64,000 nucleotides of DNA from UBA9676 sp963741615 (GTDB taxonomy: Bacteria; Actinomycetota; Actinomycetes; Streptosporangiales; Streptosporangiaceae), in assembly GCA_963741615.1 (NCBI GenBank), contig CAVUIU010000018.1:90319-154318 (forward strand), given 5' to 3'. Positions 36,359-47,902 of this stretch are shown here, in pieces. Under the pieces are notes generated by a model. The model had not been told where the DNA came from, did no database searches, and worked only from the letters and a program-made list of their open reading frames with translations. Position numbers and translations under genes: made by a program. Numbering within the stretch: position 1 is the stretch's first letter; each line of letters begins with the position of its first letter.

Positions 36359-36864
36359 CCGGGCCAGATTCGTCCGGAGGTCTTGCTGCCCTTGCTGCGA
36401 TCCGGTGACTGCCAGCCACCGCGCCGCGCTCTGTTGGTCGCGCTGGCGGCTGCTGGCCGTCAGCCCACCAGAACGGCCAGGGTGCCGAACGGAGTAGCCG
36501 AGGGCCCGCAGCGCGCTGATGAGGCGCCGCAGGCGATGACCCGGTGGCGCGGTGCGCCGACCGCGACGCCGTCGGCCGAGGCCACGACGGCCACCTGTAC
36601 CGGGCGTCAGCAGCCGTCCGTCAGCAGCCGTCTGGCAGGGTGGTATCGGCCACGTCACAGCGGTCACCTGGGTCCCGATCAGCCGGTTACTGGCCAGCGC
36701 CCGGCTCCGACCGTCCCGGCCAGAACCAGCCGCTGGTGGCGAGGAGGATGACACGCCGGGATGATGGTAACGAGATGACGGCAGCCGCCCGGCTGGCTTC
36801 TCTTCCGTCCCCGGCGCCCCGGGGGACGGATGTGGCGGCTGTCAGCTGATCGCCTGGATGGCTT
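36359..36864. other. Intergenic region between module 1 and module 2
   Basis: Convergent gap between two PAP2 genes. I see no gene with a supporting motif. A short frame at 36748-36849 lies near an AGGAGG but encodes only about 33 residues of low-complexity sequence. Confidence 0.4.
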
Positions 36865-37593
36865 TCACGGGCCTGGTGGGTCCGGCCCGTTTTCATGCTG
36901 GTCTCGCCTTCTTGCCTCACGTTCGGGCACAGGGACGCCAGCTGGTTGTCCGGCCCTGGCGGGTTGCCGGCCCGGCCGCCGCTGGAGCTGGCCTACCGCC
37001 AAGGCGGTCACCAGGGCGCATGAGGTTCCGAGAAAGATCCCGGCGGCAGCGTCGGACAGCCAGTGCGCACCCAGGTAAGCGCGCGAGAGTCCCATCAGGA
37101 TCGAGAACACCACAGCGGCCGCTGCCCACCAGGCGCGGCGCCTCCCGGCGGGAACCAGGGCGATGACCGCGGCGACGGCAGTGACCGATGCGGCAACTGC
37201 GTGCCCGGAGGGAAACGACGCGCCGCTCGTCGCCACGAGCGGCCCCGGCGGCCGGGCCCGGCTGTAGATCCCTTTCAGCAGGCCGATCAGCACCTCCGAC
37301 ATGACCATGGCGGCGGCGAACGCGGCCAGATGCCACCACCAGCGCCGGAGGGCAAGCAGGCCGGCGATCGCGATCCGCACCGGCAGCGTGACGTATTCGT
37401 GCCCGAGCACGTTGAAGACCTTGGCGATCGCGGTGAGCGGCGCCGCCCGGCCGGAGATCATCAGCCGCAGCCACGCGTCGTCCAGCCGCTGGATGCTGGC
37501 CAGCGTCTGGTGGTCACCGGCCGCGGCGAAGGCGCAGGCCGTGAGCGCCACCACCACGGCGGTGATGGCCGCGTCCCGCCCGGGGGCGGCCAT
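36865..37593 (-). CDS. PAP2 family phosphatase (module 2, distal)
   Basis: A 242-residue membrane protein from ATG 37593. The motifs are intact: KGIYSRARPPGP, ASFPSGHAVAASVTAVAA and SRAYLGAHWLSDAAAG. The N-terminal segment DAAITAVVVALTACAFAAAG is repeated nearly exactly in a truncated copy in module 3 (47757-47864). It follows the PAP2-kinase gene by 38 bases on the same strand. The likely role is lipid-phosphate or undecaprenyl-phosphate dephosphorylation. Confidence 0.85.
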   Translation of the reverse strand: MAAPGRDAAITAVVVALTACAFAAAGDHQTLASIQRLDDAWLRLMISGRAAPLTAIAKVFNVLGHEYVTLPVRIAIAGLLALRRWWWHLAAFAAAMVMSEVLIGLLKGIYSRARPPGPLVATSGASFPSGHAVAASVTAVAAVIALVPAGRRRAWWAAAAVVFSILMGLSRAYLGAHWLSDAAAGIFLGTSCALVTALAVGQLQRRPGRQPARAGQPAGVPVPEREARRRDQHENGPDPPGP

Positions 37594-37631
37594 AAGTGCG
37601 GGCTCTGCCCGTCCCGGCGCTCCAGGCCGGC

Positions 37632-39819
37632 TCAGCCCGGGCACGCGGCACCTCGCCCGCACAGGGCAAGGCCCTCGGTGCGCTGGACGTAATGGACGAG
37701 CGCGGACCGGGGCTGGAAGGAGAGGGCGCTGTCGGCGGCGCCGGCCAGCACCGGGGATGCGCCTGGGGCGAAGGCGAACCGGTAGGTGACGCAGCCGCCG
37801 GGGAAGGTGTAGAAGCGCAGGTCGGTGAACCGCGGCGCCAGGCTGAGCGGGTGCTCGAACCGCCGCATGCCGGGCTGGTCGGAGGGGATCTGCTGGGCGC
37901 CGGTGGTGTCGCAGGTGGCGGTCAGGGTGACGGTGATGGCTGCTGTTCCGGCGCGGTCGGAGTCCAGCGACAGGCTGGCCTTCCCGCTGGAGATGTCCGC
38001 GCCGCCGATGCTCCAGCCCGAGGGGAGCGCGGCGAGGCAGGGCAGCATGGCCGCCGACGGTACTGCCTGGGCGGCCAGGATCATCGAGTGGCCGGTGCCG
38101 CAGCTGGGGGCGGAGGCGCCCAGATTCCCGACCGGGATAACGGCCTGCACGCCGATGAACAGGGCGATGACGGTGACGGCGAGCATCGCGGCCGCCAGTG
38201 CGATCCGCCGGATGCTCCAGCGTTGCAGGACGATCGGCGGCCGCTGCGGGGCGAGGGCGCGGAATTCGCCGAGCAGGTCGCGCGGGTCGCGTTTCATGAA
38301 TGCGCGCAGCTGGGTCGGGCTGGCGACCCCGCGGGTGGCGGCGAAGGCTTCCGCGAGCTCGTCGGGGGTGAAGTAGGCCAGTGCCCGGCGGTAGACCTGC
38401 TGCGGGTCGCTGCGGACCGCGAGCACGAGCATCATGTTGCCCAGGTCGACCGCTTGGCGCCACGGTGAGGGGCGGACCTGGACGAAGGCCACGTCGATCA
38501 GCAGCAGCTCCCCGGAGCGGACCATGAGGTTGCCTGGTTTGATGTCGCGGTGGGCGATCCCGGCGTCCCACAGCTTGCGGATCAGCTGCAGCCCCTGGTC
38601 GATCACCTGTCGTCGCACCTCGGCTTCGCCGATTTCGACCGCGCCGGCGAAGAACTCGGTGACCAGCAGGTACTCACGCTCGGGGGTGATCTCGACCACG
38701 CCGTAGGGCCTGGCCGTGCGGACCCCGATGTCCTGCAGCAGGCGCAGCGGCATAGTCCTCGTAGGTGACCAGGCGCCGCACCGTCTTGAACGGAGACTCA
38801 TCCTCCAGCGAGCCGTACAGGATGGTGCGCCCCAGCTTGTACCAGCGGTCGGCGCGGACGTGGCCCTTGGTGTAGAGCTTGGCGAACAGGTACTTTTCGC
38901 CGATCCCCTCCACCTGCAGGCGCAGCGGCGTGGAGCCCGCCGACGATTCCAGGCCGACCGGCTTGATCTCGGTCACGGTCAGCCCGAGCTGGTCACGCAC
39001 GGCCGTCCGGATCGCCTCCCCGCGCCGGCCGGTCACATCCACGTGGGCGGTGCGGCCGCGCCGGTAGACGACGGGGAACACCTCGTTGGGGGTGAAGAAA
39101 CGGAACGCGGTGACCGCGATCGCCACCGCGAACGCCGCGCTGAGCAGCACATCGCCGGGATAATCGACCCCCAGGTACATGCGGGCCAGACAGAACACGG
39201 CGACGACCACGGCAACCGCGATCTTGGCGTAGAAGCGGGGCCGGCCCGGCACGACCAGGCAGTACACGGCACCCATCAGGAAGATCGTGAGGACCGCCAC
39301 CGGGGGCGACCCCGCCGCATACCCGGCCCAGCTGGCGATGATCGGCACGCCGTACGGGCGCGGGCTGGACAGCGCGGCGTAGATCAGGTTCCCGGCAATA
39401 CCCAGGAACAACACGCTGCCCATGAACACCAGCAGGTGCCGCCAGCGCCGGAAGATCATCGTCAGGACGATGACCGACGCGCCGACCACGGTGACCCCCC
39501 AGCCGGTGCCCGCCACCTTGATCGCGTTGGCCACATCGGTCAGCCACGGCGTCCGAATCCCCGCCAGCTGGCGCAGCATCCAGGTGCTGGCCCGGTCTTC
39601 AACCCGCAGCCACGGCGTGTGCTGCGAGGCCACGAACGCGCCGGTGAGACCCACGACCGCGACGACCACCCACGCGGTGGTGGTGATGGTGACCGGGTGC
39701 GGCAGCGGCGGCGGCGCACCGGTCGGGCGGCGCTGACGGCGGCCCTTGCCGACGGCCGGGCCCGGCGGCGAGCTGGCCGGGCCGTCCCCGGCGCCCACGC
39801 GCCCGATGTGCTCACTCAA
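37632..39819 (-). CDS. Degenerate-PAP2/kinase/extracytoplasmic fusion protein (module 2), one frameshift
   Basis: About 728 residues starting at TTG 39819 after a GGGAGGTGAGG site. The PAP2-like part lacks PSGH (GSPPVAVLT) but keeps SSPRPYG and ARMYLGVDYPGD. The kinase has LFAKLYT, IAHRDIKPGNLM and LLLIDVAF. A membrane segment is followed by an extracytoplasmic domain with about six cysteines (CGTGHSM, LPCLAAL, GGCVTYRFAF, ALCGRGAACPG). One extra G near 38749 breaks the frame inside the kinase after VTYEDYA. The module 3 copy is unbroken there, so this may be a sequence error. An orphan binding protein gene lies immediately upstream. Confidence 0.78.
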
Positions 39820-39825
39820 CGCACC

Positions 39826-40777
39826 TCACCTCCCTGCCGGGATCAGCCCGTGTGCCGCAGCCAGCTGCTCGGCCACCAGCCGGGGGTTCTGCCCCGCCAG
39901 CTCGACCCGCGCGTCGAGGGCGCGCAGCGTGCCGGTGTCCAGCAGGGCCGACACCTTGTTGAGCACGGCGAGCAGGCGCGGGCCATAGCGCGCGATGACA
40001 TCCCTGCGCACCAGGGGGGTGATGTTCTCGGCCGGCTGCAGCCCGCGATCGTCGGCCAGCACGACCAGATGCCGCGCCGGGATGCCCGGGTCGGTGGTGA
40101 ACAGCAGCGCGGCGCCGATGTACCCCGCCTGCAGGGCCTGCCGGGTCAGCGGCCCGCCGGCGTCGAGCGGGGTGAACGCCTTGAAGCGCAGCCCGTAGAC
40201 CCGCTTGAGCCCCTGCAGGCAGTAGGGGCGTCCCGGGCATTCGGGCGGGCCGCCGAACACCAGGCGCGGCGCCACCTTGGCCAGGTCAGCGATCGACCGC
40301 AGCCGGTAGCGGGCCGCGGTGGCGGCGGTGACCACGATCGCGTTGGCGTCCTGCGCCGGGGCCGGGCGCGCCGCCACCAGCCCGCGGCCCGCCACCGACC
40401 CCGCCAGTGCCCTGTTGGCCGCCGCGGCATCGGAGGTGGCGGATAGCCTTCCCAGGCTGAAAAATTCCAGCGCCGACCCCGCGTACTCGGGCACCAGCTG
40501 GACCAGGCCGTCCACCAGCGCCGGATCCACCACCTCGCGGGGGCCCAGGTCCGGCAGGATCCGCACCGGGAACTTGCCCGCGGCGAGCGCCTGCCCGTAG
40601 ATCTGGGCGAGCAGGACACTTTCGGGGAAATCGAACGACCCGACCGTGATGACCATGCCAGTGCCGGCCGGCCTGATCTCTGGCAGTGGGCGAGACGTGG
40701 CCGCCTGCGGACGTGCAGGCCGCCAGCGCGACCGCCAGCCCGATGCAGGCCGCTATGAGCACCGCGCGCGGTTTCAT
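39826..40777 (-). CDS. OpuBC/ProX-like substrate-binding lipoprotein (module 2), one frameshift
   Basis: The signal peptide and lipobox (VLIAACIGLAVALAACTSAG) start at ATG 40777. After about 35 codons the frame slips near 40672, by one extra C, and continues with VITVGSFDFPESVLLAQIYG, DLGPREVVDPALVDGLVQLV, PEYAGSALEF and LQPAENITPLVRRDVIARYG. It is related to the 32342-33295 protein. Its ATG overlaps the stop of the LPG_synthase_TM gene upstream, and the PAP2-kinase gene follows within 10 bases, indicating one operon. No permease is nearby. Confidence 0.78.
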
Positions 40778-43191
40778 ACGTAGTCCCGCCGTAGCAGGGC
40801 GCGCCAGGACAGCCAGCCCGGCGCGACGGGCAGCCAGTAGGTGGCCAGCCGGTACAGCAGCACGGCGGAAACGGCGGGTCCGGCTTGCATGCCGACACCG
40901 GTCAGGCCCGCGACCAGGGCCGCCTCGATGGCGCCCAGGCCGCCCGGGCTGGGGGCGGCGGCCGCGATCGCCGCGGCACCCAGGTACACGGCGCCGACGA
41001 GGATGACGCCCGGCCCCCCGCCAAACGCCTGGACGGAGGCGGCGAGCGCGCCGATGTAAGCCAGCGTGATCGCCGCCGACCCGCCGAACAGCATGATCAT
41101 TTTGCCCGGGTTCTGCGCCACCCGCCGGAGGCTGGCGGCGGCCGACTTCAGCCCGGGGATCAGCTTGCCCGCGGCGAACCGGCGGCCCGGGCGGGTCGCC
41201 AGCACGATGCCGACGACCGCCATGACGACGGCGAGGATCAGCAGCAGCTTGCTGGTCGAGGGCAGCTTGAACGCCTTGGCCAGCCCGCGGCCGGCCCAGG
41301 TGAAGAAGACCACGATCAAGACCGATGCACGATGGCGCCCACGAGGCTGTTCACCCCGACGGCGGCGACGCCCGAGCTGGTCTCCACCCCGGATTTCTGC
41401 AGGAACCGGGCGTTCAGTGCCATGCCGCCGACGTTGGCCGGGGAGACGCGGTTGATAAACGATGAGGCGGCCTGGGCCAGCACGGTCGGCCAGAACCGGA
41501 TCCGTGGCAGCACCGCGCCCATCAGCGCGACAGCACTGGCCAGGTAGGTCAGCGCCGACAAGGCGATGATCAGCGGCAGCCACGCCCAGTCGGCCGACAG
41601 GACGGCATGCCAGCTGCTTGCCACCTGTGCCAGCTGAGGGAGCAGGTAGTAGAACGCGCCCGCGGCAGCGGCGATCGCCAGCAGCGTTCGTCGGGCGGAC
41701 GCGCTGGATGCGGGCCAGTTCCTGGTCTTCCCGGCCGCTCGCCGCGGCGGCAGCCGCCCGGGTCTGGGTCAGCAGGCCGTCATGGCGGGCGACCGCGCGG
41801 CGGGTGCCGGCGGAAAGAGCAAGTGGCTGCAGCAACGGCACCGCGGCCGCGACGCCGTCTGGGCCGATGACCGCGGCGGCGCTGCCGACCGCCCGGTCGG
41901 CCCCGATCATGGCGGCCAGCGAGGCCAGCAGCTCGGCCACGTCGAGCGCCATCTGCCGCGGCGTGGCGCCCAGTTCGGAGAAGCTGAAGTCGACGATCCA
42001 CGGCCGGCCAGCACGGTCAGCCACGATGTTGGCCGCCCGCAGCGAGCGGTGCGCGATTCTCGCCCGGTGCAGCCCATCCACCTGTTGCCACAGCTCCCGG
42101 AGCATCGTGTCGCTGATGTCTTGCTCGGGGATCCGGTCGAGGGAGCTGCCGTTCACGCGTTCCATGGCCAGCAGCGCAGACCCATCGGCGGTCTTGATCA
42201 CCTGGCGGACGGCGGGCACCCTCACCCCGGCCCGCTCGGCCATGACCGCGGCGAGCGCCTGGTGCTCGACGGCCTGGATCAGCGAGGCGGCGGGGCGGGT
42301 GTCGCCGACCTCGCGCAGCCGGATGAACCGGTAGGCGCGGTACAGCAGGTCGGCGTCCCGCTGATCCGATCCGAGGACCTTGATGAACAACGGCTCCCCG
42401 TCCCCGGCGACCGCGGTGAAAGGCCGCGAGCCCTTCGCCTCCACGGCGGCCGGCTCGACGCGGGTGACCGGCAGGCCCGCCGAGCCAAGCGCCGCCGCGA
42501 TCCCGTCGGGGCCGATCCGCCGGTCGGGCACCCCGAACAGGACCAGCACACCGGCGCCGACCGTGACCCCGGCGGCGAACGCCACGACCACTTCCACCGG
42601 CGAGGCCGTGCCGGTGATCAGCCGCGCAATGGCGGCCAGCCACAGCGCGGCCCAGGCGGTGCGCCGCCACGGACGGCTCAGCCACGGCGCAGCGGCGACC
42701 GTGCCGGCCACGGCGGCGGCAAGAAGCGCCGGGCCCGCCAGCGACGCGCCGGTAAGCCACGACCACTGGCCGGCACCGGCCGCCAGAGCGCGCGGACGCT
42801 CCCCGCCCGCCAGCAAGACGATCCCGGCCACCACGGCGCCCGCCAATACCGCGACGCCCGCCAGGCTGGCCAGCAGCCGGAACCGGCGGTAACGCAACGC
42901 CACAGCCACCGCGGCGACGGCCGCGACGGCAAAGAGCACCTGCACCAGCCCGCCCAGCACCCGGCCCGCCACGGTGGAAGGCGCAACAGCAGTCACAGCA
43001 GCAGCGCTGGCACCCGCATACGTGGCATGAGCGGCGACGGTAACCGCCACCGCCCCGGCGAGCACAAGCCCAGCAAGGATCAGGCGGATCACATCACCCG
43101 GATGCCGGTAACGGGCAGGCGCCAGCAGCCGGCCCCCGTGCTTGGCGGCCACCGCGGGCGCTTCGGCGTGGGTTTCGGGCGGCTTCGTCAT
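40774..43191 (-). CDS. LPG_synthase_TM protein with pseudokinase-like domain (module 2), compensating frameshifts
   Basis: About 805 residues from ATG 43191. An N-terminal block has six or seven membrane segments, then a kinase-like domain has LFIKVLGSDQRDADLLYRAY and IAHRSLRAANIV with PWIVDFSFSELG. The catalytic Asp of HRD is Ser and the DFG is DFS. The C-terminal LPG_synthase_TM (UPF0104/flippase-like) domain is read partly in a second frame between about 41330 and 41660 (SSFINRVSPANVGGMALNAR), then returns with AAAAPSPGGLGAIEAALVAG. Two opposite one-base slips are needed. Related domains flip or modify lipids such as lysyl-phosphatidylglycerol. The role here is inferred. Confidence 0.75.
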   Translation of the reverse strand: MTKPPETHAEAPAVAAKHGGRLLAPARYRHPGDVIRLILAGLVLAGAVAVTVAAHATYAGASAAAVTAVAPSTVAGRVLGGLVQVLFAVAAVAAVAVALRYRRFRLLASLAGVAVLAGAVVAGIVLLAGGERPRALAAGAGQWSWLTGASLAGPALLAAAVAGTVAAAPWLSRPWRRTAWAALWLAAIARLITGTASPVEVVVAFAAGVTVGAGVLVLFGVPDRRIGPDGIAAALGSAGLPVTRVEPAAVEAKGSRPFTAVAGDGEPLFIKVLGSDQRDADLLYRAYRFIRLREVGDTRPAASLIQAVEHQALAAVMAERAGVRVPAVRQVIKTADGSALLAMERVNGSSLDRIPEQDISDTMLRELWQQVDGLHRARIAHRSLRAANIVADRAGRPWIVDFSFSELGATPRQMALDVAELLASLAAMIGADRAVGSAAAVIGPDGVAAAVPLLQPLALSAGTRRAVARHDGLLTQTRAAAAAASGREDQELARIQRVRPTNAAGDRRCRGRVLLPAPSAGTGGKQLACRPVGRLGVAAADHRLVGADLPGQCCRADGRGAATDPVLADRAGPGRLIVYQPRLPGQRRRHGTERPVPAEIRGGDQLGRRRRRGEQPRGRHRASVLIVVFFTWAGRGLAKAFKLPSTSKLLLILAVVMAVVGIVLATRPGRRFAAGKLIPGLKSAAASLRRVAQNPGKMIMLFGGSAAITLAYIGALAASVQAFGGGPGVILVGAVYLGAAAIAAAAPSPGGLGAIEAALVAGLTGVGMQAGPAVSAVLLYRLATYWLPVAPGWLSWRALLRRDYV

Positions 43192-43257
43192 GACTTCTCT
43201 CGTGGTCCCACAGTCAGGATGACATGCAGCGAGCCTGCTGGCGAGGGTCACGGCTCC

Positions 43258-43979
43258 TCAGCGGCCAGTATCATCACCGGCAGGTCGCGCGCAGCAGCGG
43301 GCAGCCCCGCGGTCGTGGGCGACGTCCAGGACCATGTCCAGCACGGCGGCGATCATCAGGCCGATCGCCGCCCCGCCGACCACATCCAGCGGGTTGTGCG
43401 CCCCAGAAACACCCGCGCTCCGGCATGTGCCAGCACGAGCGCGAACCTCCCAGCGGGGCAGGAAAGAACGAGCAGCCCGGCGATCGGAAGGTGATGATGG
43501 CGTGCCCAGAGGTGAAGCTCAGCCCGGTGCGGCACCCCGCGCAGGATCGAATCAGGCACCGTCGTCCCCGGCCGCTGCCGCTGCACCAGCTGCTTGGCCA
43601 CCCGCTCCAGGACCAGCTTCAAGGGCACCACCAGCACCAGCGCGGCGGCCAGCCGCCAGCGCCGCCACACCAGCGCACCGGCGGCGATTATCAGCGGCAT
43701 GCCCAGCACCCCCAGGTACTGGGCGGCCAGCATCGGCCGGTACAGCCAACCGGGCAGCCCGTTGATGGCGTAGAACACGGCCCGCTCGGCCGGGCTGACC
43801 CGCCCATCGGCCACGATCACCGCGCAGCCGGCGAACACCGCCAGGCTGGCCGCCAGCACGATGAGGTCCCGCCGGATACGCCTCAGCCCCCACGGCCCGC
43901 CTGCGCTGCCCGCGCCCTTAGCCACCCAAGGCCAGATGGCTGACGGCCGGTCATCGCCACCGACCTCCACGCCCACCAC
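43258..43979 (-). CDS. PAP2 family phosphatase (module 2, proximal), several frameshifts
   Basis: The first part reads AVFYAINGLPGWLYRPMLAA and KLVLERVAKQLVQRQRPGTT in one frame. Beyond about 43510 the motif LSFTSGHAIITF is in another frame, IAGLLVLSCPAGRFALVLAH returns to the first, and GAHNPLDVVGG with a terminal stop at 43258 is in a third. At least three one-base slips are required. All three PAP2 motifs can be found (Q-RPG, TSGH, AH-PLD). A relative at 50746-51429 occupies the same place in module 3 and is intact. Confidence 0.65.
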
Positions 43980-44285
43980 AGGCTACGGAAAGCCTTCGAC
44001 GACCTCGCAATCACCATCTGACCAGCGGAGCATCCGAGCGATCATGCTCTGGCTATCAGCAGGAAAGGCTCAACGCAACAGTGCCCCTCACGCGTATCGC
44101 AGGCTGCAAGTATCGGAACCTGGCCGAGCCAGGGCCCGAGCGGCAGAATGGACGGGTGTATTCCGCCGGCTTCCTTGAGGATCGGTGGCGCCGCTACCCG
44201 CACCCGTCGCTCAGCGGGGGGCTGCTGGCCGGCGGCGGGGGTTCGGGTCGTCTCGGTCGTAGCTCGCCGGGAAGGGGGGTGTCCC
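43980..44285. other. Divergent intergenic region between module 2 and the ATPase gene
   Basis: No gene is seen. The region must hold promoters for both divergent units. A purine-rich GGGAAGGGGGG ribosome site precedes GTG 44286. Confidence 0.4.
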
Positions 44286-47022
<2,737 letters not shown>

Positions 47023-47030
<8 letters not shown>

Positions 47031-47283
47031 CGACGATCATCTCGACGCCGACTGCGTCATAGGTGCCGCGTGCCCGCGCGTCCCGGGTCGCGAGGGCTGC
47101 CCCGTGCTCCTTGGCGGCCAGCGCCACCAGCGCGTCATAAACGGCGCCGCCCGCGATGCCCAGGCGGCTCAGCGTGTCCGGCAGCTTACGGGTGCGCGAG
47201 CTGCTCAGCACAAGCGGGGACGGGAAGCGGGCATTCAGCAGCCGGGCGGCGTCGGCGGGTGCTAGTCGCGCGTCGCCAGGCAG
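47023..47283 (-). pseudogene. C-terminal fragment of a VapC-type PIN toxin
   Basis: The bases encode LAPADAARLLNARFPSPLVL, LGIAGGAVYDALVALAAKEH and TRDARARGTYDAVGVEMIVV, the second half of a PIN ribonuclease toxin including the GGAVYDAL and TRD acidic sites. The N-terminal half with the first Asp is absent and an IS630 remnant abuts it at about 47300. No vapB antitoxin gene is present. The 3' end overlaps the end of the ATPase gene. Confidence 0.65.
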
Positions 47284-47300
47284 CCTGGTGAGAACGGAAT

Positions 47301-47745
47301 AGGTTGTCGCAGATGACGTGGATCGCCAGGCCCGGCTCGGTCTGGCGGTCGATGTCGCCGAGGAAGTCGCGGAAGTCCACGGCCCGGTGGCGGGCGGACA
47401 GCTTGCCGATCACCTTCCCGGTGGCGGTGTTCAGCGCGGCGAGCAGGTCCACGGTGCCGTGGCGGATGTAGTCGTGGCTGCGCCGCTCGGGCACACCCAG
47501 CAGCATGGGCAGCACCGGCGCAGTGGGCTGCAGGCCTGGATCTGCGGCTTCTCGTCGACCGCGAACACCGCGGCGTGCTCCGGCGGGCCAGGTACAGGCC
47601 CGTAACGTCGCGGATCTTGTCAATCAGCGGCGGATCGGGGGAGATCTTGAAGGCCTCGGTGCGCCATGGCTGCAGCCCGAAGGCATGCCAGATCCGCAGC
47701 ACGCTGGCCGGCGAGATGCTGTACCGCTCGAATACTCGATTGAGT
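47301..47745 (-). pseudogene. Internal fragment of a second IS630-family transposase
   Basis: RYSISPASVLRIWHAFGLQP, WRTEAFKISPDPPLIDKIRD then, in another frame, RRSHDYIRHGTVDLLAALNT, ATGKVIGKLSARHRAVDFRD and HVICDNL are IS630 transposase blocks. The beginning and the terminal DDE part are missing. It is distinct from the element at 18738-19850. It lies between the vapC fragment and a truncated PAP2 gene, and insertion or deletion associated with it probably removed both partner sequences. Confidence 0.75.
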
Positions 47746-47756
47746 GGTGGACCTGC

Positions 47757-47864
47757 ACTGTTGCCAGTGGCCAGCGTCCCATGGTCACCGGCCGCGGCGA
47801 AAGCGCAGGCCGTGAGCGCCACCACCACGGCGGTGACGGCAGCGTCCCGCACGGGGGCGACCAC
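47757..47864 (-). pseudogene. N-terminal stub of a PAP2 phosphatase (module 3)
   Basis: From GTG 47864 the sequence VAPVRDAAVTAVVVALTACA then FAAAGDH matches the start of the module 2 PAP2 gene at 37593, then ends at the IS630 remnant after about 30 codons. It occupies the same position, just after the PAP2-kinase gene. Confidence 0.75.
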
Positions 47865-47902
47865 AAGCGCGGGTTCTGCCCGTCCCGCCGCCCCAGGCCG
47901 GC

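Noticed and set aside
38716..40446. Plus-strand open frame opposite the module 2 kinase and binding-protein genes
   Set aside because: Antisense shadow with no motifs. A similar frame occurs opposite module 3, reflecting the duplication only.
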